DNA of 64,000 nt from Alicyclobacillus pomorum DSM 14955 (GCF_000472905.1 NZ_AXAR01000001.1:204775-268774), one strand, 5' to 3'; shown: positions 26,881-37,261, numbered from the stretch's first letter. Translations and numbers: made by a program. The notes: generated by a model not told the origin, from the sequence alone.

Positions 26881-27666
26881 ATGAGTTTCAACGGACACGG
26901 CAAGACGGCAGTCATCACAGGGGCTAGTTCAGGAATTGGGGCAGCCACCGCAGTGGCGCTGGCGGAAGCAGGATTTCGACTCGCGCTCGGTGCTCGGCGA
27001 ACGCAGAAGCTGGAACAGCTGGCGGAGGAACTGCAACAACGTACCGGACAGCGTCCGTTCATCCAAGCGTTGGACGTCACGTCTCCGAACTCGAGTCAGC
27101 ACTTCATTGAGGAAGTGGTGCGTGAACTCGGGCACATCCACGTCTTGGTCAACAATGCGGGGCTTGCTCGTGGGGTGACGCACATCGCTGATGCGGACGA
27201 TAAGGACGAGGAAGACTGGCGCGAGATGATGGAAACCAACGTGATGGGGTTGCTACGCGTCACGCGACTTGCCTTGCCGCATATGTTGAAGGCTGGCAGT
27301 GGGCACGTCATTAACCTTGGCTCCATTGCAGGGCGCGAAGCCTACGCGGGAGGATCCGTATACTGTGCCACCAAATTTGCTGTTCGCGCGATTACAGAAG
27401 CGCTTCGTCAGGAATTGCTGGGCAAGCCTATCCGCGTCACGACCATTGATCCAGGTATGGTGGAGACGGAGTTTTCCATCGTTCGCTACCACGGAGACGA
27501 AGCAAAGGCAAATGAGGTTTACGCTGGCATGACCCCGCTGACTGCGGAAGACATTGCGGACTGTGTCCTGTTTGTTGCAACACGGCCCGCGCACGTCAAT
27601 ATCGACGCCATTATTGTCAAACCGGTAGATCAGGCCGGCGCTGGGAAAGTGGCTCGCCGCAGCTAA
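26881..27666 (+). CDS. SDR-family oxidoreductase (YdfG-like)
   Basis: 261 residues. TGASSGIG, NNAG, catalytic Ser in NLGSIAG and YCATKFA define a classical SDR, closest to NADP-dependent 3-hydroxy acid (serine/3-hydroxypropionate) dehydrogenases, which share the DPGMVETEF segment. Strong GAAGGAGG site. Monocistronic in appearance. Confidence 0.9.
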   Translation: MSFNGHGKTAVITGASSGIGAATAVALAEAGFRLALGARRTQKLEQLAEELQQRTGQRPFIQALDVTSPNSSQHFIEEVVRELGHIHVLVNNAGLARGVTHIADADDKDEEDWREMMETNVMGLLRVTRLALPHMLKAGSGHVINLGSIAGREAYAGGSVYCATKFAVRAITEALRQELLGKPIRVTTIDPGMVETEFSIVRYHGDEAKANEVYAGMTPLTAEDIADCVLFVATRPAHVNIDAIIVKPVDQAGAGKVARRS

Positions 27667-27680
27667 GCAGATACCGACTT

Positions 27681-27750
27681 GAGCGTTTTTGCAACATTCT
27701 GCTAGAGCGGTTCAGCACGCATTGATGTTGCTCGCGTTTTGCAAATCGCT
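27681..27750. repeat. dispersed repeat motif, copy 1 (with inverted partner)
   Basis: GAGCGTTTTTGCAACATTC then CTAGA (27681-27706) resembles 53716-53740; TTGCAAATCGCT (27739-27750) is the reverse complement of AGCGATTTGCAA found at 35345 and 53717. Lies between the SDR and the rhodanese gene. Confidence 0.5.
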
Positions 27751-27776
27751 GACATACCCATGGGAGGGGAGCGCGT

Positions 27777-28628
27777 GTGTTAATCACTGCATCCGAACTG
27801 GCAGCTGTGGTATCCGATGCGGATACTGTCGTGTTTGACTGCCGATTTCGCCTCGGAGATCCAACCGACGGACGGAATCGCTACCTGGCGGGGCACATTC
27901 CGGGCGCGTATTACTTAGACCTGGAGCAAGATCTCTCTGGACCGAAACAAGCACACGGCGGTCGCCATCCACTGCCGGACTCACAGCAGCTGGCCGACAA
28001 ATTGTCCGCAGCGGGTGTGACCAAAACGGCCCGCGTCGTGGTGTACGACGATGGAGAAGGGATGGCGCCACGCGCATGGTGGCTGATCCGGTACCTCGGT
28101 CACGAACACTGTGTCATCCTCGATGGAGGCTATCGCGCTTGGCTTGCGCAAGGGCTGCCGACGGATACGACCATTCCACAGCCTCGCCCGGGTGACTTTC
28201 CGCTGTCTATTCACCGCGATTGGATTGTCTCTATGGCTGACATTGAGAAGATGGTGTATCAGCCGGGAGCGGCGACGTTGGTGGATGCCCGGGCTCCAGA
28301 ACGCTACCGCGGGGACGTGGAGCCTATTGATCCGGTGGCTGGCCACATCCCGCACGCTGTGAACCGACCGTGGACGGACGGTGTGAATGAGGACGGGACG
28401 TGGAAGTCCCCCGAGCACCAACGGAGCCGATTTCAAAATCTCGGTCGACCCACGGATGTGGTGATGTACTGCGGGTCGGGTGTAACGGCCTGCGCAAACT
28501 TGTTTGCCATGGAACTGGCTGGTTTGTCCGGTGCAAAACTCTATCCAGGAAGTTGGAGCGATTGGTGCTCGTACCCGGATCACCCGGTTGAAACTGGGGA
28601 TGCAGGGACAGACCGTAACGAACAGTAA
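27777..28628 (+). CDS. rhodanese-type sulfurtransferase
   Basis: 283 residues with two rhodanese domains, as in thiosulfate/3-mercaptopyruvate sulfurtransferases. The C-terminal domain carries the active loop CGSGVTA; the N-terminal domain is structural (RYLAGHIPGAYYLDLE). Transfers sulfane sulfur to cyanide or thiols. GTG start at 27777 after GGGAGGGGA. A CGSGVT loop is more typical of the mercaptopyruvate type. Confidence 0.93.
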   Translation: MLITASELAAVVSDADTVVFDCRFRLGDPTDGRNRYLAGHIPGAYYLDLEQDLSGPKQAHGGRHPLPDSQQLADKLSAAGVTKTARVVVYDDGEGMAPRAWWLIRYLGHEHCVILDGGYRAWLAQGLPTDTTIPQPRPGDFPLSIHRDWIVSMADIEKMVYQPGAATLVDARAPERYRGDVEPIDPVAGHIPHAVNRPWTDGVNEDGTWKSPEHQRSRFQNLGRPTDVVMYCGSGVTACANLFAMELAGLSGAKLYPGSWSDWCSYPDHPVETGDAGTDRNEQ

Positions 28629-28653
28629 GGTACGTCAAGAACAAGGAATTTTG

Positions 28654-28693
28654 AGGATGACTCGCGAAATACAAGCGAGTCATCCTTTTCATT
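28654..28693 (+). terminator. terminator of the sulfurtransferase gene
   Basis: AGGATGACTCGC (28654-28665) pairs perfectly with GCGAGTCATCCT (28675-28686), followed by TTTCATTTT. Confidence 0.88.
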
Positions 28694-28861
28694 TTCATCA
28701 GAGATTTGCGAATGTGTGGATTGGGAAATTCTATATTTTTTCCCGGTGAACACCGAATCGCTACACCGCTATCTCACGTTATCATGTGGGGTGCGTTCAC
28801 ATCCAGTGTAACGTACCGACCTGTTCACACGTCTCATAGCACAGCGAGAGGAGTAGATAGT

Positions 28862-29944
28862 GTGAATGGTTTTGTTCCGACGCCAGAACCCGTGTCAAGG
28901 CCCTTGTCGCGGAAACGAAAACGTGAACAACGGAGAATGCAGAGGCGCAGGAGAGCACTGCGCTGGGTGTTTGGAAGCATATTCACGATGGCGGTACTCA
29001 TTGCGGCGCTGGTGACCGCCGGTTTCGCCACGCCGTGGGGACGCAGTATTCGTTTGACAGCTGCTGAAACGGTGATTACAACGCGCCACGCGTACTTGGC
29101 ACACTTTCTGACCACGCCAGCAGAGTACAGCCAGTTGTGGGCGGCGTTACACCAGGCTCCCAAAAACACGAATGTGCCGAGCTATGTGCACGTAGTGTCA
29201 GACACCACGCCATCTTCGCCGATAGAAGTTCTCCCGTTGTCCGGCAACGGCTGGAACGGCTATGCCATGCTGGTACACAACCCGAAACTTGTTCGACTGG
29301 TGACCGCCCACGTACACAACGGTATGGGTGAGTATATCAGTGACATGGTCAAACACACGGGCGCATTGGCAGGCACAAACGCCAGCGGATTCGAAGATCC
29401 GAAGGGCGCGGGGTGGGGTGGAACCCCGGTCGGCCTCGTGATGACTGGCGGTCAGGTGGTACAATGGCCCAAAGGCACGAATGATTGGACCACGGTGGGC
29501 TTTACCAAAGACGGCGTGATGGTGATGGGGCAGTACAGCGTTGCCCAGCTCCAGCGAATGGGCGTTCGCGACGCCATGCAGTTCCACCCCGAGCTCGTGG
29601 TGGACGGCAAGCCCATGATCACGTCCGGCACGGGCGGTTGGGGATACGACCCACGCACGGCCATCGGCCAACGGAAGGATGGTACGGTGATTTTCATCGT
29701 CATCAACGGCCGTTTTAAAGGCGGATCGGGCATGGGTGCCAGCCAACGCCAAGTGCAGGATGAGATGCTGAAGTTGGGCGCGGTGAACGCGTGTGCGATG
29801 GACGGGGGATCGTCCAGCGTTTTGTATAAGGATGGAGAGATTGTCAACTCGCCGTCGACCACAGACCCGAACCATCAGCGCCACTTGCCAGACGCATGGC
29901 TGGTCTTTCCGTCCGCCGAAGCGGCTGACGCGTACGGCCCGTAA
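28862..29944 (+). CDS. NagPA-type phosphodiester glycosidase domain protein, membrane anchored
   Basis: 360 residues: a basic N-terminus (RKRKREQRRMQRRRRALR), one membrane segment (about 43-65) and an extracytoplasmic domain with the signature CAMDGGSSSVLY of the phosphodiester glycosidase (DUF2233/NAGPA) family. Probably acts on a glycan-phosphate linkage in the envelope or exopolysaccharide. GTG 28862 has AGGAG eight bases upstream; the longer frame from 28706 crosses the promoter region. Confidence 0.88.
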   Translation: MNGFVPTPEPVSRPLSRKRKREQRRMQRRRRALRWVFGSIFTMAVLIAALVTAGFATPWGRSIRLTAAETVITTRHAYLAHFLTTPAEYSQLWAALHQAPKNTNVPSYVHVVSDTTPSSPIEVLPLSGNGWNGYAMLVHNPKLVRLVTAHVHNGMGEYISDMVKHTGALAGTNASGFEDPKGAGWGGTPVGLVMTGGQVVQWPKGTNDWTTVGFTKDGVMVMGQYSVAQLQRMGVRDAMQFHPELVVDGKPMITSGTGGWGYDPRTAIGQRKDGTVIFIVINGRFKGGSGMGASQRQVQDEMLKLGAVNACAMDGGSSSVLYKDGEIVNSPSTTDPNHQRHLPDAWLVFPSAEAADAYGP

Positions 29945-30014
29945 GGACCGCGGTTGCGGACTGAACCCGGCCATTTTCGCGCTGGCCCAGCCGAGTTGAG
30001 GAAGGGAGATGCAT

Positions 30015-31526
30015 ATGGCGAACACGGAACAGACAGTGGCACAGTTTCGGGACTACTTGAAGCAGATTCTGCACTACGAGGAAGCACTGTCCTTAATGTA
30101 CTGGGACTTGCGCACCGGGGCGCCGAAAAAGGGAGTTCCGCTGCGTGCAGAAGCGATTGGAACACTGTCTGAGGAAGTTTTTTCCCGCAACACATCGCCG
30201 CAAATGGAAGAATACCTGAATCAGCTGACCGATCCGGCAGTGTACACTACGCTGGATCCGGTGATGCAGGCGACGGTGCGCGAGGTCAAAAAGCAGTTTG
30301 ACCGCACAAAGAAGATTCCCATTGACCGCTACAAGGAATACGTGATGCTGACGTCGCAGGCCGAATCGGTATGGGAAGACGCCAAGCACACCAACAACTT
30401 TGCGCTGTTCCGACCGTACCTTGAGAAGATTGTGGCGATGAACATTGAATTCGCCGGCTACTGGGGGTACCAGGACAACCGCTACGATACGTTGTTAGAT
30501 CAATACGAACCTGGCATGACAGTCAAGCAGTTGGACAAATTGTTTGGCGACCTGCGCGGCGACCTGGTGGCGCTCGTTCAGCGGATTGTCGATTCCGGGA
30601 TTCGCCCAGATGTGCGGCCGTTCTTGGGATACTTTCCGAAGGACAAACAGCGACAACTTGCGCTGTCTATGTTAGAAAAACTGGGTTACGACTTCGACGC
30701 AGGCCGTCTGGATGAGACCGTCCATCCGTTTGAGACCACTATCAATCGATTTGACGTTCGCGTGACGACGAACTACAACGAACGCGATGTTCGCACGGCA
30801 CTGTTTGGCGTCATCCACGAATGTGGGCATGCGCTCTACGAGCAGGGGATTTCCACAGATCTCATGGGTACGCCGTTGTGCACGGGAGCTTCCATGGGGA
30901 TTCACGAATCGCAATCGCTGTTCTTCGAGAACATCATTGGCCGCTCGCGGGAGTTCTGGGAAGCCCATTACGATGAACTGAAGAACGTGTTTCCTTCCTT
31001 CCACGAGGTGTCTTTGGACGCCTTCTACCGCGGCATCAACGACGTCCACCCTTCGTTCATTCGCGTTGAAGCAGATGAGGTTACGTACGCGCTGCACATC
31101 ATGATCCGATACGAACTGGAGAAGGCGCTCATCAACGAAGAACTGAAGGTTGCAGATGTGCCGGAAGTCTGGCGAAGCAAGATGAAGGAATACCTCGGGG
31201 TTGTTCCGGAAACCGACAGTCAGGGTGTATTGCAGGATGTGCACTGGGCGGGCGGCTCGTTTGGGTACTTCCCGTCTTACGCACTGGGGTACATTTACTC
31301 GGCGCAGTTCCGCCATGCGTTGGCCAAGGAGATGCCAGATTTCAGGGAGCGCATCCGCAGCGGCAACGTGCTGGACGTGCGCCAGTGGTTGAAGGAGAAC
31401 ATCCACCGCCACGGGAAAATGCTGACGCCAAGGGAGATTGTCAAATCGGTGACGGGCGAGGAGATTGATTCCCGCTACTTGGTCGACTACTTGAACGAGA
31501 AGTATCTGCCGCTGTACCAGGGATAA
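30015..31526 (+). CDS. M32-family metallocarboxypeptidase
   Basis: 503 residues, standard for thermostable carboxypeptidase Taq-type enzymes. Zinc site HECGH in FGVIHECGHALYEQG and the family motif HESQSLFFENI. Removes C-terminal residues from peptides in the cytosol. ATG 30015 is about 6 nt after AAGGGAG; the ATG at 30009 would abut it. Confidence 0.95.
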   Translation: MANTEQTVAQFRDYLKQILHYEEALSLMYWDLRTGAPKKGVPLRAEAIGTLSEEVFSRNTSPQMEEYLNQLTDPAVYTTLDPVMQATVREVKKQFDRTKKIPIDRYKEYVMLTSQAESVWEDAKHTNNFALFRPYLEKIVAMNIEFAGYWGYQDNRYDTLLDQYEPGMTVKQLDKLFGDLRGDLVALVQRIVDSGIRPDVRPFLGYFPKDKQRQLALSMLEKLGYDFDAGRLDETVHPFETTINRFDVRVTTNYNERDVRTALFGVIHECGHALYEQGISTDLMGTPLCTGASMGIHESQSLFFENIIGRSREFWEAHYDELKNVFPSFHEVSLDAFYRGINDVHPSFIRVEADEVTYALHIMIRYELEKALINEELKVADVPEVWRSKMKEYLGVVPETDSQGVLQDVHWAGGSFGYFPSYALGYIYSAQFRHALAKEMPDFRERIRSGNVLDVRQWLKENIHRHGKMLTPREIVKSVTGEEIDSRYLVDYLNEKYLPLYQG

Positions 31527-31592
31527 TTTGGTCAGCCATCGATGACATGGCGACGAACTTTCTTGGAATTTTGCATTGGTGAAAGCGATGGT

Positions 31593-31624
31593 AAACGCTC
31601 GTCTCCACAGAGACGAGCGTTTTT
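31593..31624 (+). terminator. terminator of the M32 peptidase gene
   Basis: AAACGCTCGTCTC, loop CACA, GAGACGAGCGTTT, then TT: perfect 13-bp stem. Confidence 0.9.
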
Positions 31625-31728
31625 GACACCTTGTAACGAAAGGATTACGATTTGTCTTGTGACACGAAATCGTTCTGTTTCTGCTTGTCACGACGTGGCG
31701 AGTGGGAGTCGAAAAAGGAGGGCGGCTT

Positions 31729-32427
31729 GTGGGTACGCTGATGGCTGTTTTTGCACATCCGGACGATGAAACGTTCATGTGCGGCGGAACCCTTGCCAAG
31801 TCGGCCTCGGAAGGTCATCGGACCGTTCTTCTCTGTGCAACCAAAGGAGAGATGGGGCGCAGGCTCGGCGTTCCGCTTGTTGCGACGCGGGAATCGCTGC
31901 CGCGTCTGCGCGAAGCAGAAATGGTCAAGGCCTGTCAGGCACTCGGAGTGGCACGGTTGGAATGGCTCGGGCTGCGAGACAAGACGTTAGAGTTCGTGCC
32001 GCCCGAGGCATTGGCTTCTCAGATACTTCGTTACATGCAAGAGGAAAAACCGGACGTCGTCATTACCTTTCACGAACAGCTCGGTGGTCATCCGGATCAC
32101 TGCGCCATCGGCGCTGCGACCATCCGGGCGTTTGCAGACTACCAATGGGAACATCCCACAGCGGCGTTGTTTTTTGCCGTCTGGCCAGACATCGCGAAGC
32201 GGCCGGGGGACTACGGCTTGAACCAACCGCACGTTGTAGAGGTGGATGTCTCAGGTCATTTGCAGTCCAAGTTGTCCGCTTACCGGGCACATCGGACGCA
32301 GTCGCAGCAGATGCGCTGGATCTGGCGGAACGACGCCGAAAGTAACGGGCGTCTGGCACGTCGCGAGTATTTCATTGCCCACAGTCCTCAGGTGACGCAG
32401 CGCGTGCGGAAAGGGCTGTTTGCGTAA
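31729..32427 (+). CDS. PIG-L family deacetylase (bacillithiol BshB-like)
   Basis: 232 residues. Zinc-binding AHPDDE and GGHPDH motifs of the N-acetylglucosamine deacetylase family. Closest in style to BshB2, which deacetylates GlcNAc-malate in bacillithiol synthesis or bacillithiol conjugates; the exact substrate is not proven. GTG 31729 is 7 nt after AAGGAGGG. The next gene (MFS) begins at the stop codon, so the two are likely co-transcribed. Confidence 0.85.
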   Translation: MGTLMAVFAHPDDETFMCGGTLAKSASEGHRTVLLCATKGEMGRRLGVPLVATRESLPRLREAEMVKACQALGVARLEWLGLRDKTLEFVPPEALASQILRYMQEEKPDVVITFHEQLGGHPDHCAIGAATIRAFADYQWEHPTAALFFAVWPDIAKRPGDYGLNQPHVVEVDVSGHLQSKLSAYRAHRTQSQQMRWIWRNDAESNGRLARREYFIAHSPQVTQRVRKGLFA

Positions 32428-32428
32428 C

Positions 32429-33709
32429 ATGGAAATGTCATTGGGGCAACCGCGGTCGCGTTATCGGTGGGTCGTGTTTTGCGCACTTGCGTTCACTTAC
32501 CTGGTGATCTTTTCGCAACGCACCGGACCAGGTGTGATTGCGAACCAGTTGCAGGCCCAGTTTGGCGTGTCCTCAGCCATTTTGGGGACAATGGCCAGCG
32601 TGCAGTACTTTCTGTACATGGTCTTGCAGGTCCCCATCGGGGCGTTCGCCGATAGGATTGGGCCTGAACGTCTGCTGATACTTGGCACGGCGCTGGATGG
32701 CGCTGGAACCGTCATGTTTTCACTGGCTCCGAATTTTTCCTGGCTGCTCGTCGGACGCGCGTTGGTCGGCGCCGGGGACGCGTTCATTTGGATCAACATT
32801 GTGTTGATTGTTGGGAAGTGGTTTGCTGCCGAAGAATTTGGCGGCATTCTCGGACTCATTGGGACGTTTGGGAATTTGGGCGCAGTTTTGGCGAGCATTC
32901 CGTTTGCAGCGTGGGTTTCTGCTGCCGGATGGCGTGGGCCGTTTTTAATTCTCGGCGTGCTGCTACTGGTGTTTGCCGTGGGAAACGCCTTTTTGTTGCA
33001 AAGAACGTGGGTGCCCTGGCGAACGACGGTACAACCGGTACCCGCGTTGCGCGTACAACGGATTCCACTGCTACTCACCCTCAAGCGAGTGGTGCGAGAA
33101 CAAGTCTCATGGGCCACCTTTCTCTGCCACTTCGGTATCATGGGAAGTTACTTAGGGTTCACGGGTCTGTGGGCCGTACCTGTATTCATGACGATGTACC
33201 ACATGTCCCGGGCCGCTGCCGCGCAATTTATCCTCGTTGGGTTTATCGGTGCGATTGTGGGCGGGCCGGTAGTTGGATACATTTCAGATAAGTTCGGCCA
33301 GCGCAAGCGCCCGTATATTGCATTGCAGAGTATCGCGACCTTGGCGTGGTTTAGCGTCTCACTCACGGGTGGCCACCCGCCAGAATGGCTGAGCTTCGTG
33401 ATTGTGTTTGTCCTCGGGTTTGGATGTGGTGGTAGTCTTCTGACGTTCGCCACCATTCGCGACGCGACACCCCAAGAGCGTGCAGGGGTCACCTCGGGCT
33501 TCGCAAACATGGGTGGTTTCTTGAGCGCTGTGTTGTTACCGGTGGTTTTCGGCGCTGTGATTGACACTGTCAATCCCACACATGTCTCCGGAGCACCCGC
33601 AGAGAGAGCGTATCTTTACGCGTTCCTCGTTCCTACAATCTTGTCGCTGATGGGTGTCCTTGGCAGCTGTTTGTTGCCGGGCAAATCCACAGCCCGTTCA
33701 GAAGAGTGA
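32429..33709 (+). CDS. major facilitator superfamily transporter
   Basis: About 426 residues, twelve predicted membrane segments, with the A-loop motif GAFADRIGPERL between helices 2 and 3 and its second-half repeat GYISDKFGQRKR. Probable exchanger or exporter of a small organic acid or drug; substrate unknown. Start uncertain among TTG 32420, ATG 32429 and ATG 32435. It begins within bases of the PIG-L stop. Confidence 0.88.
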   Translation: MEMSLGQPRSRYRWVVFCALAFTYLVIFSQRTGPGVIANQLQAQFGVSSAILGTMASVQYFLYMVLQVPIGAFADRIGPERLLILGTALDGAGTVMFSLAPNFSWLLVGRALVGAGDAFIWINIVLIVGKWFAAEEFGGILGLIGTFGNLGAVLASIPFAAWVSAAGWRGPFLILGVLLLVFAVGNAFLLQRTWVPWRTTVQPVPALRVQRIPLLLTLKRVVREQVSWATFLCHFGIMGSYLGFTGLWAVPVFMTMYHMSRAAAAQFILVGFIGAIVGGPVVGYISDKFGQRKRPYIALQSIATLAWFSVSLTGGHPPEWLSFVIVFVLGFGCGGSLLTFATIRDATPQERAGVTSGFANMGGFLSAVLLPVVFGAVIDTVNPTHVSGAPAERAYLYAFLVPTILSLMGVLGSCLLPGKSTARSEE

Positions 33710-33731
33710 TATGGATGGAGGCGGAAGTTGG

Positions 33732-34076
33732 ATGAAGAACATTGAAAGCCTTGACGAATACTTTACGGTCGTCCGCGGGAGTACGCCCGTCGTGATGTTG
33801 TTTTCCGCGAATTGGTGCCCTGACTGTCGGTTCTTGGACCGGTTCATTGACGATGTGGAGAAGAAGTACGCGGGGAAAATCGCGATGTACAAGGTGGATA
33901 GGGACCAGTTTCCGGAACTGTGCGAGACGCTCGATATCATGGGCATTCCGAGCTTTGTCGCGTACCAGAACGGCAACGTCCTGACTCGCTTTGTCAGCAA
34001 GTTGCGGAAGACACAGGCTGAAGTCGAAGCGTTTCTGGACGACGTGCTGGCGAAAGCAGAAGCTTCACACGCGTAA
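33732..34076 (+). CDS. thioredoxin-family protein
   Basis: 114 residues, one thioredoxin fold with active site WCPDC and the cis-Pro loop MGIPSFVAY. WCPDC differs from the canonical WCGPC and suggests a specialised thiol reductase or bacilliredoxin-like role. The ATG at 33732 has GGAGG 11 nt upstream. Immediately follows the MFS gene. Confidence 0.9.
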   Translation: MKNIESLDEYFTVVRGSTPVVMLFSANWCPDCRFLDRFIDDVEKKYAGKIAMYKVDRDQFPELCETLDIMGIPSFVAYQNGNVLTRFVSKLRKTQAEVEAFLDDVLAKAEASHA

Positions 34077-34155
34077 GTGGAGGAGGAGAGATTCGCGAAT
34101 CGCGAAACAATGGGCCGATTTGCGAACCAACGCACACTAGGAAGGGGGCGGCGAT

Positions 34156-35340
34156 TTGGCTGGCCAGGATTGGTTTATCCGAACGGAAGAGGAACGGAAG
34201 CGGTTTGAAGTGACGCGCAAACTATCCCAATCGTTTGCCGAGACAGCGCCGAAGTTCGATGCGACTGGCACATTCCCACACGAACACATCGACGCGTTGC
34301 GCAAATCTGGATATGTCACTTGGACAGTACCAAAGAAGTACGGTGGAGACGAAATCTCGCTCTACGAATTGTTGTTGCATCAGGAAGAGCTCGCGCGCGG
34401 TGATGGATCCACCGCACTAGCCATCGGTTGGCACGTGGGCATCATGCTCAACTTGCGAGCCAGCCGGTCGTTGCCGGAAGAAATCTTTGAAGAGATCTGC
34501 CACAGCGTGATGGAGCGCGGGGCGCTCATCAACAGTTGCGCGAGTGAGCCTGCTACCGGCAGCCCCAGTCGCGGCGGACGCCCTGAAACCACCGCCGTTG
34601 CCGTGGACGGCGGATATCGCATCAACGGACGCAAGACGTATAGCTCACTGAGTCCTGAGCTGGATTGGATTCTCGTGACCGCTTCCATTGCAGACAGTCC
34701 GAATACGGGCGAGTTTCTCGTCCGGGGCCAGGACGTCGAGGTCGTTGAAACGTGGAATGTCATGGGCATGCGGGGGACGGGAAGCCACGACATCGTGTTA
34801 AAGGACGTCTTTGTGCCAGAGCGGTACCTCGTCGCAGTGTTTGAACCTGGGCAGAAGTCTTTACGGAGCCGCGACGGAGGCGGCTGGCAACTGCACATCC
34901 CGGCTTGTTATCTCGGCATCGCCCTGAATGCGCGTGACTTTGCCGTGCACTACGCTGCAACATACCAGCCCAATAGCCTTCCGCACCCCATCGCAGAAGT
35001 GGAGCACATTCAACAGAAGCTCGGCGAGATGGAGTTAAAACTGTTATCTGCGCGCACGCTGATGTACGACATCGCACGCAGATGGGACGAAGCCAAACCG
35101 GAAGAGCGGCTGGCACTCAAGCCGCAGCTGGCTGCCGTGAAGACGTTGGCGACAAACCACGCCATGGACGTCGTGGATCTTGCCATGCGCGTCGTCGGGG
35201 CACGGAGTTTGTCAAGAGATTTGGTACTGGAACGATTGTACCGCGACGTCCGGGCAGGTCTGCACAATCCTCCGATGGACGATATTACGTTCAAGCTGCT
35301 CGCGAGGGCGGCCGTGCAGGAGGTCCAAGGCGAGAAATAA
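34156..35340 (+). CDS. acyl-CoA dehydrogenase family protein
   Basis: 394 residues with N-terminal helical domain, beta domain ([28 protein letters not shown]) and C-terminal helical domain ([13 protein letters not shown]). It resembles YdbM/DszC-like members rather than classical fatty-acid dehydrogenases, so it could be a flavin monooxygenase-type member. TTG start at 34156 after GAAGGGGGCGG. The next gene is an acyl-CoA synthetase, suggesting acyl metabolism, but a terminator separates them. Confidence 0.88.
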   Translation: MAGQDWFIRTEEERKRFEVTRKLSQSFAETAPKFDATGTFPHEHIDALRKSGYVTWTVPKKYGGDEISLYELLLHQEELARGDGSTALAIGWHVGIMLNLRASRSLPEEIFEEICHSVMERGALINSCASEPATGSPSRGGRPETTAVAVDGGYRINGRKTYSSLSPELDWILVTASIADSPNTGEFLVRGQDVEVVETWNVMGMRGTGSHDIVLKDVFVPERYLVAVFEPGQKSLRSRDGGGWQLHIPACYLGIALNARDFAVHYAATYQPNSLPHPIAEVEHIQQKLGEMELKLLSARTLMYDIARRWDEAKPEERLALKPQLAAVKTLATNHAMDVVDLAMRVVGARSLSRDLVLERLYRDVRAGLHNPPMDDITFKLLARAAVQEVQGEK

Positions 35341-35344
35341 CACC

Positions 35345-35356
35345 AGCGATTTGCAA
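35345..35356 (+). repeat. dispersed 12-mer AGCGATTTGCAA, copy 3
   Basis: Identical to 53717-53728 and to the reverse complement of 27739-27750. It begins 4 nt after a stop codon. Confidence 0.45.
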
Positions 35357-35366
35357 TACATGGACG

Positions 35367-35402
35367 AAGGGACAGTGCATTCACGGCGTGCTGTCCCTTT
35401 TC
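35367..35402 (+). terminator. terminator of the acyl-CoA dehydrogenase gene
   Basis: AAGGGACAG (35367-35375) pairs with CTGTCCCTT (35391-35399), followed by TTT. Confidence 0.82.
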
Positions 35403-35608
35403 GTGTCTATCATCCGTACGAAAGGGGATGAGATATCTGATAGAGTTCGTTCAACTTCCGTGTTGCGCCCCTTAACGCCGCAACTTGTCAATACATACCT
35501 GGAGAATCGTATGGGTAGACTTTTCCGAATTCTCTGTCCTACAATGTAGGAGGGTGACTAGAAGATCTTCGCTATGGATAAATCTGAACTCGCAGAGGAG
35601 AGGCTTGC

Positions 35609-37192
35609 ATGGGATACAACTTCGCCCTCGAAGTGGACAAAGTGGCATTAGAGGCGCCGCATCGGACGGCGGTGCTGTGCGTATCGGCGGACGGGAGTGA
35701 ACACCGCACCTCGTACGGGGAACTCCGGCGGAAAACGAACCGACTGGCGAGTGGACTGGCCCGCATCGGCGTCGGCCGCGGTCAGCGCGTTTTGGTACTG
35801 CTTCCCCGTGGGAGTGAACCCTACATTGTCTATCTCGCATTGCTCAAACTAGGAACGACAATATTGCCAGGATCCGAGATGTTGCGTACATCGGATATTG
35901 TTTATCGCGTGAAACATTCGGAGGCCAGCACCATCATTGCTCACCACACATTGACGGATGCGGCGGACGAGGCGCGTGCGGAGTGCCCGACTCTCGGTCA
36001 CTTCTTTATTGTCGGTGGGGAGAAGAAAGGGTGGACGCGGTTGGACGACGTTTCGGCGCTCGGATCGGACGCGGATTACATAGTGAACACCGCCGACGAA
36101 GATCTCGCGTTCTTGTCCTACACGAGCGGCACGACGGGTGGGCCGAAAGGCGTCATGCACCGTTACGCATGGGCTCGCGAGCACTTGCAAGTGGCCGGTA
36201 CGTACTGGTTTGACGCGCGACCCGGTGAACTTGCGTGGGCGACCGCAGCTCCCGGATGGGCGAAGTGGGTATGGAGCCCGTTTGTCTCCACGCTCGGCAA
36301 CGGCGCCACAGCATTTGTTTACCAAGGCCGGTTTACGCCAGAGGCCTACCTCTCCCTTCTTGACAAGTACAAGGTCTCCTTGCTCTGTGCAACGCCGACC
36401 GAATATCGTTTGATGGCGAAAGTCAAGAACCTATCTCAATACCAGTTGCATCTCCGATCCGCTTGCTCGGCAGGAGAGCCGCTCAACCGCGAAGTGATTG
36501 AGACGTTCGAGCGCCAGTTTGGCATCACCGTCCGCGACGGATATGGTCAAACGGAGAACACATTGCTCGCGGGTACGTTGCAAGGTATGGAGGTCCGGTC
36601 GGGTTCCATGGGCAAGCCGTTTCCAGGTATGCCTGTGAGTATTGTAGACGATGAAGGCCAGGAGGTCGGCGTCGGAGAAGTCGGACACATCGCTGTTCAC
36701 AAGTCCCATCCGGCGCTGTTCCGCGGGTATCTAAATGATCCCGAGCGCACGGAGCGGGCGTTCCGCGGGGAATGGTACATCACAGGCGACAAGGCCCGAA
36801 AGGACGAAGACGGATACTTCTGGTTTGAAGGCAGGTCAGACGACATCATCATCTCCGCCGGATATACCATTGGGCCGTTCGAAGTAGAGGACGCGCTCGT
36901 CAAGCATCCGAAAGTGGCGGAATGTGCGGTCGTCGCCAGTCCGGACGAAGAGCGCGGACACATCGTGAAGGCGTATGTCGTGCTGCGCAATCCGGAGGAT
37001 GCGGAAGACCCGGGGCTCGTGAGCGAGCTGCAGGAGCACGTGAAGACCATCACCGCGCCGTATAAGTACCCCAGATCTATCTCGTTTGTCGAAAGTCTGC
37101 CGAAGACCACGAGCGGCAAGATTCGGCGGGTTGAGCTGCGCGAGCGGGCGAAGATGGAGGCTGCAGCAGCGGCGACACGGGAATCGCAGTAA
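35609..37192 (+). CDS. medium-chain acyl-CoA synthetase (AMP-binding)
   Basis: 527 residues of the adenylate-forming family. P-loop LSYTSGTTGGPKGVMH, YGQTE motif, ITGDKARKDEDGYF hinge and catalytic Lys in TTSGKIRR. Size and motifs match MACS/MbcS-type enzymes activating short, medium or branched fatty acids with CoA. ATG 35609 follows GAGGAGAGG. Confidence 0.93.
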   Translation: MGYNFALEVDKVALEAPHRTAVLCVSADGSEHRTSYGELRRKTNRLASGLARIGVGRGQRVLVLLPRGSEPYIVYLALLKLGTTILPGSEMLRTSDIVYRVKHSEASTIIAHHTLTDAADEARAECPTLGHFFIVGGEKKGWTRLDDVSALGSDADYIVNTADEDLAFLSYTSGTTGGPKGVMHRYAWAREHLQVAGTYWFDARPGELAWATAAPGWAKWVWSPFVSTLGNGATAFVYQGRFTPEAYLSLLDKYKVSLLCATPTEYRLMAKVKNLSQYQLHLRSACSAGEPLNREVIETFERQFGITVRDGYGQTENTLLAGTLQGMEVRSGSMGKPFPGMPVSIVDDEGQEVGVGEVGHIAVHKSHPALFRGYLNDPERTERAFRGEWYITGDKARKDEDGYFWFEGRSDDIIISAGYTIGPFEVEDALVKHPKVAECAVVASPDEERGHIVKAYVVLRNPEDAEDPGLVSELQEHVKTITAPYKYPRSISFVESLPKTTSGKIRRVELRERAKMEAAAAATRESQ

Positions 37193-37261
37193 CAGGTCGT
37201 TGTCGATAGTGCAGAGTGCGGGGGCCTTGTCGACGCATGGAAGACTCACGAAGCACGCGCT

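Noticed and set aside
30672-31799. 375-codon minus-strand open frame
   Set aside because: Antisense to the M32 carboxypeptidase gene and crosses its terminator.
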